From NCBI GenBank assembly GCA_045634305.1, contig JAZQZZ010000048.1:109550-173549 (forward strand): DNA of 64,000 nucleotides. The letters are read 5' to 3'. Both the position numbers and the translations under genes were made by a program. The notes under the pieces were generated by a model. It was not told the DNA's origin. It did no database searches and saw nothing but the letters and a program-made list of their open reading frames with translations. Of this stretch, positions 1-9,500 are shown piece by piece. Position 1 is the first letter of the stretch. Each line of letters starts with the position of its first letter. Source of the DNA: HGM04593 sp045634305. Lineage in GTDB: Bacteria > Bacteroidota > Bacteroidia > Bacteroidales > Bacteroidaceae.

Positions 1-242
1 ATGTACGTGTAGTGGCAACGGAGTGGGGAGTTGCCGACTTGCGTGGCAAGGGACCCGACGAGCGTGCCCGCATATTGATTGAGAATTGCGCACACCCTGA
101 CTACCGCAACCTGCTTTGGGATTATCTGAAGATTTCAAAAAATGGTCATGTGTCGCATAATGTTGCGGCGGCTCTTGCGCTCAACACTGCATATGAACGT
201 GAGGGTGATATGAGAAAAATTGATTGGAGCAAATATCTATGA
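1..242 (+). CDS. Acetyl-CoA hydrolase/CoA-transferase family protein, C-terminal fragment
   Basis: Only the last ~80 codons are present; the reading frame is open to the first base of the window, so the gene starts upstream. The visible part has the family's C-terminal signature: a TEWGVADLRGK stretch, then GPDERA, a Cys-Ala-His-Pro-Asp-Tyr-Arg segment and a GDMR end. In this family the enzyme moves CoA between acyl-CoA and a carboxylate (acetate or succinate) in fermentative energy metabolism in the cytoplasm. The subtype (hydrolase, acetate- or succinate-CoA transferase) cannot be told from the fragment. The stop codon overlaps the next start (ATGA), so the two genes are probably cotranscribed. 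Confidence 0.85.
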   Translation, partial: VRVVATEWGVADLRGKGPDERARILIENCAHPDYRNLLWDYLKISKNGHVSHNVAAALALNTAYEREGDMRKIDWSKYL

Positions 243-775
243 ACCGGAAGAAACTTGTAACAGAGATGGGGCGCATTGACCGCGATGCGTTTGTACAGGC
301 CGAAAAACTGCCTTTGGTCGTGGTGCTCGATAATGTGCGCAGCTTGCATAATGTAGGTTCGGTGTTCCGTACAAGTGATGCATTCCGAGTGGAGCGTATC
401 GTGTTGTGTGGCATAACGGCAACGCCGCCAAGTACCGAGATACACAAGACGGCTCTTGGTGCCGAGGATGTGGTCGAGTGGCAATATTTTGACTCTACCA
501 TGGATGCTGTTGCCGCCTTGCGTGGTGCCGGGTATAAGATATTCTCGATTGAGCAGTGTCAGGGCAGCATCGCGCTGCAGGATTTTGCAACCATGGAAGG
601 AGAACGTTATGCCGTGGTGTTTGGCAATGAGGTAAAAGGTGTACAGCAGGCGGTTGTCGATGCTTCGGACGGTGCAATAGAAATCCCGCAGTTCGGAACG
701 AAGCATTCTTTGAATGTGTCGGTCACCGCTGGAATGGTCATCTGGGAATTTGCAAAGAAACTTGGACTGGTATGA
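239..775 (+). CDS. TrmH/SpoU family RNA 2'-O-methyltransferase
   Basis: A 178-residue SPOUT methyltransferase that would use S-adenosylmethionine to methylate a ribose 2'-OH in tRNA or rRNA. The three SpoU motifs are visible: NVRSLHNVGSVFRT near residue 30, a VVFGNEVKGV segment near residue 125, and an IPQ...SLNVSVTAG segment near residue 150. There is no N-terminal substrate-binding extension, as in compact TrmH/TrmL forms. I chose the ATG at 239, which overlaps the upstream stop and has a GGAG about 10 nt before it, over an ATG 15 nt earlier, because family members begin close to the K-K-L segment. The RNA target is not known. Confidence 0.9.
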   Translation: MNRKKLVTEMGRIDRDAFVQAEKLPLVVVLDNVRSLHNVGSVFRTSDAFRVERIVLCGITATPPSTEIHKTALGAEDVVEWQYFDSTMDAVAALRGAGYKIFSIEQCQGSIALQDFATMEGERYAVVFGNEVKGVQQAVVDASDGAIEIPQFGTKHSLNVSVTAGMVIWEFAKKLGLV

Positions 776-988
776 GGGGAAAGCGGAAAACTGAAAGATG
801 AAAACGGAAAGGTGAAAGCTGAAATGTGACAGCGAATGCAACCGGGGGGCAAGCGTACGGGAGCGGTTGAACATGAAAAGCTTGAAATGAAAAAAGCGGC
901 AAGAATTTGTCGCTTTTTACTATACTTGGCAGTTTAAAACTTTGCTCGCAAGTTTTCACTTTTCCGTTTTCACCTTTTCCCTTTCCCC
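776..988. repeat. Polypurine imperfect repeats in inverted orientation
   Basis: Bases 776-830 repeat units of the type GAAAGGTGAAA / GAAAACTGAAA several times. Bases 948-988 carry the same units on the other strand (CTTTTCCGTTTTCACC type). The two tracts face each other across the terminator between convergent genes. They look like slipped low-complexity DNA; a similar but shorter tract is at 40,500-40,535. Confidence 0.5.
890..919. terminator. Bidirectional intrinsic terminator
   Basis: An inverted repeat AAAAAGCGGCAA / TTGTCGCTTTTT with A- and T-runs at its two edges sits between the convergent trmH-family gene and the minus-strand gene at 992-1363, so it can serve both. Confidence 0.65.
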
Positions 989-991
989 TTG

Positions 992-1363
992 TTATTCCGG
1001 GTTGTTCTTGTAGTATTCGTTCCACTCTTCAAGTACCTTTTGCCAATCAACAGCTTCGCCGTCGGCAATGGCTTCGGCCTGTTGCACGGCTTCATCGTGC
1101 AGTTTCTTTTCGGCATGGCGCAGTTTCATTGCCTCTATTGTAGCATCGTCGAGCACGTGTATGCGTCCACGGCGCAGGCACTCGTCAAGGTCGGCAGGGC
1201 CAAAAGCCTGTCCCTGAATGTTGAAATCGGATATGTTGAATTCGAAAACAGTGCGCAGGGTATGGCGCACCATCTTCTGCTGTGCACGGTTGCCGCGCAT
1301 CTTGCTGCCAAGCAACTTGCGGATTACATCGTATTCCTTTTGCGAAAATTTCTTTCTTCCCAT
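992..1363 (-). CDS. Conserved hypothetical cytosolic protein
   Basis: A 123-residue basic-then-acidic protein with no signal peptide or membrane segment. The N-terminal half is Lys/Arg-rich (MGRKKFSQKEYDVI, then SKMRGNRAQQKMVRHTLR). The C-terminal half is acidic and predicted helical, with several Glu and Trp residues. I place the start at the ATG at 1363, which opens the conserved-looking MGRKKFS segment; an upstream in-frame start would add 22 residues of Lys/Thr-rich sequence. I recognise it only as resembling uncharacterised Bacteroidales proteins. The charge pattern would suit nucleic-acid binding, but nothing proves this. It converges on the methyltransferase gene. Confidence 0.6.
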   Translation of the reverse strand: MGRKKFSQKEYDVIRKLLGSKMRGNRAQQKMVRHTLRTVFEFNISDFNIQGQAFGPADLDECLRRGRIHVLDDATIEAMKLRHAEKKLHDEAVQQAEAIADGEAVDWQKVLEEWNEYYKNNPE

Positions 1364-1530
1364 TTGAAACGTTTTTATTCTCTTCTGTTTTGCACTTGTA
1401 AAAGTACTCCTTTTTTGCCAAACAGACAACAGAACGCTATCTGTTTTTGTAACCGGTATCTCCGGTGCTGTATTTCGTCCGTACTTTGTTAAATCTTGGT
1501 TTAATAGTATATTATATATAAAAAATAACG

Positions 1531-1538
1531 TAACTTTG
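1531..1538 (+). promoter_or_regulatory. -7 promoter element (TAACTTTG) before the ABC exporter
   Basis: Matches the Bacteroidota -7 consensus TAnnTTTG, 43 bp before the ATG at 1581, in AT-rich DNA. No convincing -33 TTTG at the usual spacing. Confidence 0.5.
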
Positions 1539-1580
1539 CCGAGAAAAGCATTTTTATACCTGTAAACACAATTCTTGTAT

Positions 1581-3422
1581 ATGAAGGAATTCTTTAAAGT
1601 CCTCAGGAGATTTGTTCCGCCCTATAAGAAATATCTGATACTGTCGGTGCTGTTCACGCTGTTGTCGGCGGTGTTGAATGTGTTCTCTTTCATGCTGTTG
1701 ATTCCGATTCTTCAGATTCTGTTCAAGGTTGCAGAGCCCGTGGATGTCGATTTCATTGCGTGGAGTGCAATGAATTCCGATAATGCAAAGGATGTGTTGA
1801 TGAATAATCTGCAATACTTCATGAATGATTTTGTTGCAGAGCATGGCGAGTCTCTCATGTTGCTGTTGCTTGGTGTGTTCCTCGTTTTTATGACTCTATT
1901 GAAGACTGCCAGCTATTTTGCCTCATCGGCTGCAATAATCCCTTTGCGCACCGGCCTTGTACGTGACCTTCGTTCAAAGATGTATGACAAAGTGGTGTCG
2001 TTGCCGCTCGGTTTCTTCTCTAAGGAGAAAAAGGGTGATATAATTGCCCGCATGACCGGTGATGTGGTTGAGGTTGAGAACTCGATTGTCACCTCGCTGG
2101 ATATGCTCATCAAAAACCCGATATTCATAGTAATATACTTTGCGACACTGGTGTATGTCAGCTGGGAGCTTACCCTTTTCACTGTTTGTGTGACACCTGT
2201 TCTTGGTTGGATTATGGGTGCCATAGGACGTAAACTGAAAGCAAAGTCACTCGTGGCACAGCAGAAACTGGGTGAAACCACATCGCAGATGGAGGAGACA
2301 ATAGGCGGTTTGCGTGTTGTCAAGGCTTTTGTTGCCGAAAAAAAGATGTCGGCGCGTTTTACCAAGTGCTGTAATGAGTTGCGCAGTGCCGTGATGCGTG
2401 TTGCAATGCGTCAGGCATTGGCACATCCGGTGAGCGAGTTTTTGGGAACATGTATCATTGTCATTGTGCTGTGGTTCGGTGGTACGCTTATATTGAGCGA
2501 GAACAACATTATCTCGGCACCGTCGTTCATCTACTACCTGACAATTCTCTATAGTATCATAAATCCATTGAAGGATCTCTCGAAAGCTTCGTATTCCATA
2601 CCTCGCGGCCTTGCTTCAATGGAACGCGTCGATGCGATACTCAAAGCAGAGAATCCGATAACGGATGGCGAAAAGGCTGTTGAACTGTCCGATGTAAAGG
2701 AGGGTATTGAATACAAGAACATTACTTTCTCTTATGATGGAGAACGTACAATCCTCAAAAACATCAATCTAAAGATAGAGAAAGGCAAGACTGTCGCTTT
2801 GGTCGGTCAGTCGGGCAGCGGAAAATCAACAATGGTTGACCTTGTCCCACGTTACTACGATGTAGAGCATGGTGAAATATGTATCGATGGCGTGAATGTC
2901 AAGGATATGAAGGTCAAGTCATTACGTGCGCTTATAGGCAATGTGAACCAGGAGGCTATCCTGTTCAATGACACTTTCTACAACAATATTACATTCGGCG
3001 TGGAGAACGCTACAATGGAACAGGTTATTGAAGCTGCAAAAATTGCGAATGCACACGACTTTATCATGGAAACCGAGAAGGGCTACGATACTTGCGTGGG
3101 TGACAGGGGATGCCTGTTGTCGGGTGGTCAGCGCCAGCGCATAAGCATTGCACGTGCAATTCTCAAGAACCCTCCGATATTGATACTTGACGAGGCAACA
3201 TCGGCACTCGACACGGAGAGTGAGCGTCTGGTGCAGGAGGCTCTTGAGCGCCTGATGAAGACACGTACCACAATTGCCATTGCGCATCGTTTGTCGACGA
3301 TAAAGAATGCCGACGAGATTTGTGTCATGCGTGACGGTGAGATAGTGGAGCGCGGAAAGCATGAGGAACTGTTGAAACTGAATGGCCTTTACAAGCGCCT
3401 TAACGATATGCAGACTTTGTAG
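1581..3422 (+). CDS. MsbA-type ABC exporter (fused permease and ATPase)
   Basis: A 613-residue half-transporter. An N-terminal membrane domain has about six hydrophobic segments over residues 15-310. The ATPase domain has Walker A GQSGSGKST near residue 408, signature LSGGQRQR near residue 513, and Walker B LILDEATSALD just after. It would act as a homodimer in the inner membrane; MsbA-like members flip lipid A core or export lipids or drugs. I use the ATG at 1581 rather than the TTG six bases earlier. A LOG-family gene follows after 6 bp, so the two probably share a transcript. The substrate cannot be read from the sequence. Confidence 0.92.
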   Translation: MKEFFKVLRRFVPPYKKYLILSVLFTLLSAVLNVFSFMLLIPILQILFKVAEPVDVDFIAWSAMNSDNAKDVLMNNLQYFMNDFVAEHGESLMLLLLGVFLVFMTLLKTASYFASSAAIIPLRTGLVRDLRSKMYDKVVSLPLGFFSKEKKGDIIARMTGDVVEVENSIVTSLDMLIKNPIFIVIYFATLVYVSWELTLFTVCVTPVLGWIMGAIGRKLKAKSLVAQQKLGETTSQMEETIGGLRVVKAFVAEKKMSARFTKCCNELRSAVMRVAMRQALAHPVSEFLGTCIIVIVLWFGGTLILSENNIISAPSFIYYLTILYSIINPLKDLSKASYSIPRGLASMERVDAILKAENPITDGEKAVELSDVKEGIEYKNITFSYDGERTILKNINLKIEKGKTVALVGQSGSGKSTMVDLVPRYYDVEHGEICIDGVNVKDMKVKSLRALIGNVNQEAILFNDTFYNNITFGVENATMEQVIEAAKIANAHDFIMETEKGYDTCVGDRGCLLSGGQRQRISIARAILKNPPILILDEATSALDTESERLVQEALERLMKTRTTIAIAHRLSTIKNADEICVMRDGEIVERGKHEELLKLNGLYKRLNDMQTL

Positions 3423-3425
3423 GAT

Positions 3426-3968
3426 ATGAAGAGTGTAGCAGTATTTTGTGCCGCATCGGAGAATATAGCTCCCGGTTATTTTGAGGCAGCAGCCGAGGTG
3501 GGCACCATGTTGGGTCGCCTGGGTGCGACATTGGTTTATGGAGGTGCGCGTTTCGGGCTGATGGAGGCTACGGCTAAAGCCGCAAAAACTGCAGGTGCAC
3601 ATGTGTTGGGTGTGGTACCCGATATCCTTGTGGAGCGCGACCGCGTGAGTACATTGCTCGATGAAATGATTCCATGCCGCAACCTGAGCGAGCGTAAGGA
3701 CATAATGCTTGAGCGCAGCGACATCCTTGTGGCTTTGCCGGGCGGTGTGGGTACTTTAGATGAGATTTTCCATGTGCTGGCGGCTGCGACAATAGGTTAT
3801 CACAACAAGTGTGTGGTGCTATATAATGTGAACGGTTATTGGAATACACTTATGACGACGCTTGACGAGATGTCGCAGGCTGGTTTTGTACGTGGTGAAT
3901 TTGAAAAATATATGGTTGTGGCAAACTCTCTTGCCGAACTTGAGGAAATAATAAAGAAAGGGAAATAG
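3426..3968 (+). CDS. LOG family protein (putative nucleoside 5'-monophosphate phosphoribohydrolase)
   Basis: A 180-residue Rossmann-like protein of the LOG/lysine decarboxylase-like family. It carries the family motif PGGVGTLDEI (residues 105-114) and the upstream GGARFGLM segment (39-46). Family members release a free base from an N6-modified AMP (cytokinin riboside monophosphate) or from other nucleotides; the annotation 'lysine decarboxylase' used for this family is misleading. It is sandwiched between the ABC exporter and a PfkB kinase with gaps of 3 and 5 bp, which indicates one operon, although the three functions have no obvious link. Confidence 0.88.
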   Translation: MKSVAVFCAASENIAPGYFEAAAEVGTMLGRLGATLVYGGARFGLMEATAKAAKTAGAHVLGVVPDILVERDRVSTLLDEMIPCRNLSERKDIMLERSDILVALPGGVGTLDEIFHVLAAATIGYHNKCVVLYNVNGYWNTLMTTLDEMSQAGFVRGEFEKYMVVANSLAELEEIIKKGK

Positions 3969-3973
3969 GTAAG

Positions 3974-4900
3974 ATGGCGAAAGTAATAGGAATTGGAGAA
4001 ACGGTATATGATATATTGTTCAAGAATAATGTGCCTGTAAACGCGGTGCCCGGCGGGTCGGTCTACAACTGCATTATCTCTTTGGGACGGTGTGGAGTGC
4101 AGGCGGAGTTTATCAGTGAGGTGGGTGATGACCGCATCGGTAAAATAATTCTTGAACATCTTCGCGACAACAATGTGGGTTCGTCGGCAGTGTGCAGCTT
4201 CTCCGGTGGCAAGTCTCCGCTTGCCCTTGCTTTCCTCAACGAGAACAACGATGCCGAGTACCTGTTCTACAAGGACTATCCGAACAATCGTCTCGAAGTG
4301 GAATTTCCCGTGATTAACGAGGGCGACATTGTTGTCTATGGTTCATATTTTGTACTGAATCCCGTATTGCGTAGCAAGACGAAGGCTTTCCTCGAGTATG
4401 CACATGAACAGGGGGCGGTACTTTTCTACGATATCAACTTCAGGAAAAACCATGTCAACGAACGCATAAAACTTGCCGAGGCTCTCATTGAAAACCTTGA
4501 GCTTGCCGACATTGTGCGCGGCTCGGCCGATGATTTCAGATATCTCTATGAAATGGACGACGCCGACAAGATATACAATCAGAAGATAAAGTTCTATTGT
4601 CCAAACTTTATTTTTACCAATGGCGGTGGTGATGTGAGGTTCTTTACACGTGGTGTCAATGCAGTGTATCCCGTGAAGCAGGTCGATGTGGTGAGCACTG
4701 TTGGTGCAGGCGATAATTTCAATGCCGGAGTACTCTATGCCCTTGTCAAGGGCGAAGTCACTCGTGAGAAACTTGCACAGCTGACAGCAGCGGAGTGGGA
4801 TGCCATAATGTCCAACGGCCTGGATTTCAGTGCGCATGCATGTACACTGATTGAAAATTATGTAGACAAGGAATGGGCGAAAAAATATATTAAGGGATAA
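3974..4900 (+). CDS. PfkB family carbohydrate kinase (fructokinase-like)
   Basis: A 308-residue ribokinase-fold sugar or nucleoside kinase. The N-terminal glycine pair motif is in VPGGSVYN (25-32). The C-terminal signature TVGAGDNFNAG (242-252) contains the catalytic base Asp247 and the anion hole. Family members phosphorylate a sugar with ATP in the cytoplasm. The closest familiar relatives are the Bacteroidales fructokinase-like proteins, but the substrate is not certain. It is the third gene in the operon that begins with the ABC exporter. Confidence 0.88.
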   Translation: MAKVIGIGETVYDILFKNNVPVNAVPGGSVYNCIISLGRCGVQAEFISEVGDDRIGKIILEHLRDNNVGSSAVCSFSGGKSPLALAFLNENNDAEYLFYKDYPNNRLEVEFPVINEGDIVVYGSYFVLNPVLRSKTKAFLEYAHEQGAVLFYDINFRKNHVNERIKLAEALIENLELADIVRGSADDFRYLYEMDDADKIYNQKIKFYCPNFIFTNGGGDVRFFTRGVNAVYPVKQVDVVSTVGAGDNFNAGVLYALVKGEVTREKLAQLTAAEWDAIMSNGLDFSAHACTLIENYVDKEWAKKYIKG

Positions 4901-4939
4901 TTGCTGTGCAACCCCTGACGGATTATAAAAAACTTTACT

Positions 4940-6496
4940 ATGAAAAAGATACTTTTTATTCTTATTGCCACAGTTGCCATGTGCGGATGCGCAGGCCATA
5001 CTCACGAGAGTGCAGATGTTCACGAGGAGCATCTTCATATACACAGTTTTACGGCCTACACCCACAATGCTGAGTTCTTCATGCAGCACGAGGGACTTGA
5101 GGTGGGCAAGAAAGCCTGCATCACGCTCTATGCCACCGCGTTGTCCGATTTCAAGCCATTACAGGCCGGTGAGGCAACCGTTTTGCTGAGAGCCGGTGGC
5201 AAAAGCCTTACGGCTACGGCTCATGCCCATTCAGCGGGTATGTTCCATTTTGAACTGACTCCCGAGTATGCAGGTGAGGGGATGCTGTATGTTACTGTTG
5301 GTGATGAGACTGCACACTTTGATGTTGCTGTTACAGAACATTGCGATGAGCATGCTCATGAGCATAACCACGAAGCTCATTCACACGAAGGCCATAATCA
5401 CGAGGGACATTCTCATGGTCATAGCCATGCGCCACATCCGGGTCATGGCAGCGAGACACCTGCCAAGAACGGCGACGTATCGTTTGCCAAAGAACAGAGT
5501 TGGAAGATTGACTTTGCTACAGAGATTGCGGCTGAAAGTAATTTTGCCGGCACTGTAAAGGTCGCAGCAAAGGTTGAGGCTCATCCTGGTGATTTCACGA
5601 CAATTGTTGCCACAACAAGTGGAAAGGTGCAGTTCGCAGGTAACGTGCTTGCCGGTATGCCTGTGGCTGTCGATGAACTGTTGTTCTATCTTGACGGAAG
5701 TGATGTTACCGACAACGATGCTGCCGTGAAGTTTGCCGAGGCCGAAAGTAACTACGAGCTTGCAAAGGCCGATTTTGAGCGCAAAAAATATCTTTTTATC
5801 GACAAGGTTGTATCGGAGCGTGAATATCAGGCTGCCGAGGCTGCCTATCGCCAGGCCGAGGCTCGCTTTGAGAGCATGAAACGCAATTTTGGAGAGGGCA
5901 GGGTTTCCTTGAAGTCTTCAATGAAGGGATGCATTGCTTCGTTGCTTGTTGCCAATGGAGATTATGTTGAACCGGGAACACCGCTTGCCATTGTGCAGCG
6001 CGAAGGTGGCGTGAATCTTGTTGCCGAGTTGCCTGTGCGCTATGCCGCGCAGTTGCAGAATATCTCAACCGTGAATGTGGAAACAGCAGAGGGCGATGTT
6101 TATAACATGGAAGAATATGGTGCCGTACCGGTTGTCGGCAAGATGGCAAACAGTTGCAATATGCTGCCTGTTACTGTTTCATGCAAGGCTCTGCCAGGCG
6201 TTGTTACAGGCAGCATCGTGACTCTTTATCTCTCATCTGTCGATGAGGCTGTACATCATGTGGCAGTTCCACGTACGGCGCTCGTCGAGGAGATGGGTAA
6301 CATGTTCGTGTTTGTGCAGAACAATCCGGTCTCTTTTGAGAAAAGGAGCGTGACGGTAGGTGCAACCGATGGCCGTTTTGTGCAGTTGCTGAGCGGCGTC
6401 GCTCCCGGTGAACGTGTCGTGAGCAAGGGAGGTGTGATATTGAAACTGTCGCAGGGTGCTGCGGCTCTCGATCCTCATGCAGGTCATGTACATTAA
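4940..6496 (+). CDS. His-rich RND efflux periplasmic adaptor lipoprotein (CzcB/CusB-like)
   Basis: A 518-residue membrane-fusion protein. The N-terminus is a lipoprotein signal ending at Cys17. Residues 134-170 are extraordinarily rich in histidine (repeated H-x-H and HEH/HSH units), which suggests binding of a divalent metal such as Zn, Co, Ni or Cu. The rest has the adaptor layout: a lipoyl/barrel half (~200-250), a coiled-coil hairpin (Ala/Glu-rich, ~255-315), then the returning barrel and membrane-proximal domains, ending in a short DPHAGHVH tail with three more His. It lies 15 bp upstream of its RND pump. No outer-membrane channel gene (TolC/CzcC type) is nearby. Confidence 0.9.
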   Translation: MKKILFILIATVAMCGCAGHTHESADVHEEHLHIHSFTAYTHNAEFFMQHEGLEVGKKACITLYATALSDFKPLQAGEATVLLRAGGKSLTATAHAHSAGMFHFELTPEYAGEGMLYVTVGDETAHFDVAVTEHCDEHAHEHNHEAHSHEGHNHEGHSHGHSHAPHPGHGSETPAKNGDVSFAKEQSWKIDFATEIAAESNFAGTVKVAAKVEAHPGDFTTIVATTSGKVQFAGNVLAGMPVAVDELLFYLDGSDVTDNDAAVKFAEAESNYELAKADFERKKYLFIDKVVSEREYQAAEAAYRQAEARFESMKRNFGEGRVSLKSSMKGCIASLLVANGDYVEPGTPLAIVQREGGVNLVAELPVRYAAQLQNISTVNVETAEGDVYNMEEYGAVPVVGKMANSCNMLPVTVSCKALPGVVTGSIVTLYLSSVDEAVHHVAVPRTALVEEMGNMFVFVQNNPVSFEKRSVTVGATDGRFVQLLSGVAPGERVVSKGGVILKLSQGAAALDPHAGHVH

Positions 6497-6511
6497 TATA
6501 GTCGTGTCGCT

Positions 6512-9500
6512 ATGCTGAACAAGATAATTAAATTTTCTCTGAACAATAAGCTGCTGGTTATGCTGGCGGTCATATTGGTGGCAATCGGCGGTACATACTC
6601 CACAAAGAATATCGAGGTGGATGTGTTCCCCGACCTGACAATGCCTACAGTGGTGATACTCACAGACGCACACAACATGGCTCCCGAGGAGGTGGAGCGC
6701 CTTGTCACTTTCCCTATTGAAACAGCTGTGAACGGCGCGACAAATGTACGCCGTGTACGTTCATCATCGTCACAGGGATTCTCTTTTGTGTGGGTTGAAT
6801 TCGACTGGGGAATGGATATATATAAGGCGCGCCAGATAATAAGCGAGAAGATGGGTCTGCTCACAGGACAGTTGCCCGATGGTGTTGTGCCGATGCTTGC
6901 TCCGCAGTCGAGTGTGATGGGTGAAATTATGTTCGTTGGAATGCAGGCCGACAGCACTTCTATGATGGATGTGCGCACACTTGCCGAGTGGATAGTAAAG
7001 CCGGCTGTACTTGCTACGGGTGGAGTTTCCAACGTTACAATCATTGGTGGCGACTACAAACAGTATCAGGTGCTTGCCGATCCTGTAAGGATGGAAATGT
7101 ACGGCGTTGCAATGGAGCAACTTGAAAGCACTGTGGCTGCCATGAGCGTGAACATCGGTGCCGGTGTTGTACGTGACTACGGCAATGAATATAACTTACG
7201 TGGAATGGGACGTACAAGCGATGTGAATGAGCTTGCTAGTACCTTGGTGAAGATGGATGGCGATGCCGCCGTGCGTGTTGCCGATGTTGCCGATGTCGTG
7301 GTGGCGCCCGCTGTCAAGCAGGGATACGCTGCGCAGAACGGTATGCCTGCCGTGATTCTTTCAATTTCCAAGCAGCCCGGTATCAATACGCTTGAGGTGA
7401 CGCAGAATATAGAACGTAACCTGGAGGATATAAAGAAGTCTCTTCCGGCAGATGTGACTTTGGATACGAAAATATTCCGTCAGGCCGACTATATACAGTC
7501 ATCGGTGAACAATGTGGGCCGTTCGCTCATAGAAGGTGCCGTGTGTGTGATATTGGTACTGTTCCTGTTCCTTACAAGCTTCCGTACAACAATTATCTCA
7601 CTCTTTGCAATTCCATTGTCACTGTTGGGAACCGTTATTGTACTCTATCTGCTTGGCATGGATATAAATACCATGACACTGGGCGGTATGTGCATTGCGA
7701 TAGGTTCACTTGTGGATGATGCAATCATTGATGTGGAGAATGTTTACAAACGCTTGAAAGAGAATCATCGCTTGCCGGTTGAGGAGCGGCGCTCGGCATT
7801 GCATATAGTATTTGAGGCTTCGTCTGAGATACGTGCTTCAATCATACATGCCACACTCATCATCATGGTAACCTTCACCCCGCTGTTTTTCCTCAGTGGT
7901 CTTGAGGGACGTATGCTCAAACCTCTGGGTCTGGCCTATCTCATAGCGCTTGTGATGTCGTTGATCGTGGCAATGACTGTTACGCCGCTTATGTGCAAGA
8001 TAATGCTCTCGGGTGATGATTATCTTGCGCGTAACGAAAAGAAGAACTGGGTCGACCGATGGCTTATAACAGGTTACAGCAAGGCTTTGGCTTGGGTTAT
8101 AAAACATGCACGTGTTGTGGTGGGCTGTGTGCTTGTTCTTTTTGTGTGCTGTATGCTGCTATTTACACAGATGGGACGCAGTTTTCTGCCCGAATTCAAT
8201 GAGAGTGCCTTGACAATTTCGGCCGTTTCGCGTCCGGGTGTGTCGCTCGAAGAGAGCAACAGGCTTGGTTCTGTAATAGAGAAGGAGCTCTTGCAGATCC
8301 CCGAGGTTACAAGCACTGCACGTCGCACAGGTCGTGGTGAACTCGACGAGCATTCGCAGACCTCAAACGGTGCAGAGATTGATGTCAACTTTAAACTTGA
8401 CAAGCGCAGTAAGGCTGAATTCGTGGCCGATGTGCGTGAGCATCTTTCAAAGGTTCCGGGAGTGGTTACATCTGTAGGTCAGCCGCTTGAGCACCGAATT
8501 GACCATATGGTGTCGGGTACGCAGGCCGATTTGGCCATAAAGATATTCGGTCCGGATTTGAGCACTCTCTTCCGCAAGGGTGTGGAGATACAGGAACTGT
8601 TGAAGGTTTTCCCCGAGGTTGTTGACGTGAATGTTGAACAGCAGGTTGAGATACCGCAGATTCAGGTGCGCGCTAATCGTGAGAAACTGGCTCATTACGG
8701 AATTACAATGGGGGAGTTCAACGCTTTTGTGGAGGCAGCATTCCCGGGGAAGGTCGTAGGTAGCATATATGAGGAAGAACGCAGCTTCGACCTTGTCCTG
8801 AGGCTTAACAAGGATTATACCGAAAGCATTGATGGCGTAAAGATGGCGCTTGTCGATACTCCAAACGGTAAGGTCCCTCTTGAGTCTGTTGCCGATGTTG
8901 TGTCGGTTGGTGGCCCTGGCAGCATAAGCCGCGAGAATGTACAGCGCAAGGTAGTTGTGTCGGCGAACATTGCAAGCGGCGACGTGTCGGGTACCGTGGA
9001 GCGTGTGGCGGCTCATCTCGAAAAGGAACTCCCGCTTGCCGAGGGATACCGTCTTGAATATGGTGGACAGTTCGAGAGTGCCGATTCGGCGTCTCGTACC
9101 CTGTGGCTTACAACGCTTGTTGCAATTCTTGTTGTCTTTGTGCTTTTGTATACCGAATTCAAGAGTCTGCTACTATCTACGGTGGTGTTGTTGAACCTGC
9201 CTTTGGCGTTGATTGGCGGTGTGCTTGCAACCTATTTTACATCGGCAGTAATGAGTATCCCTGCAATCATCGGTCTCATAACACTGTTCGGTATCGCCAC
9301 ACGTAACGGAATTCTGCTGGTATCACGCTATCAGCACTTGAGGGCCGAGGGCGTTGCGCTTGAAGATGTCATAATCAAAGGCTCCGCCGACCGTCTGACA
9401 CCAATCCTTATGACAGCCTTTACATCGGCATTGGCACTTGTGCCAATGATTATAAACGGCTCGGCTTCGGGTAACGAAATACAGAGCCCTATGGCTGTGG

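Noticed and set aside
146..874. A 242-codon minus-strand frame over the TrmH gene
   Set aside because: Composition is typical of an antisense shadow, and the plus-strand gene carries the SpoU motifs.
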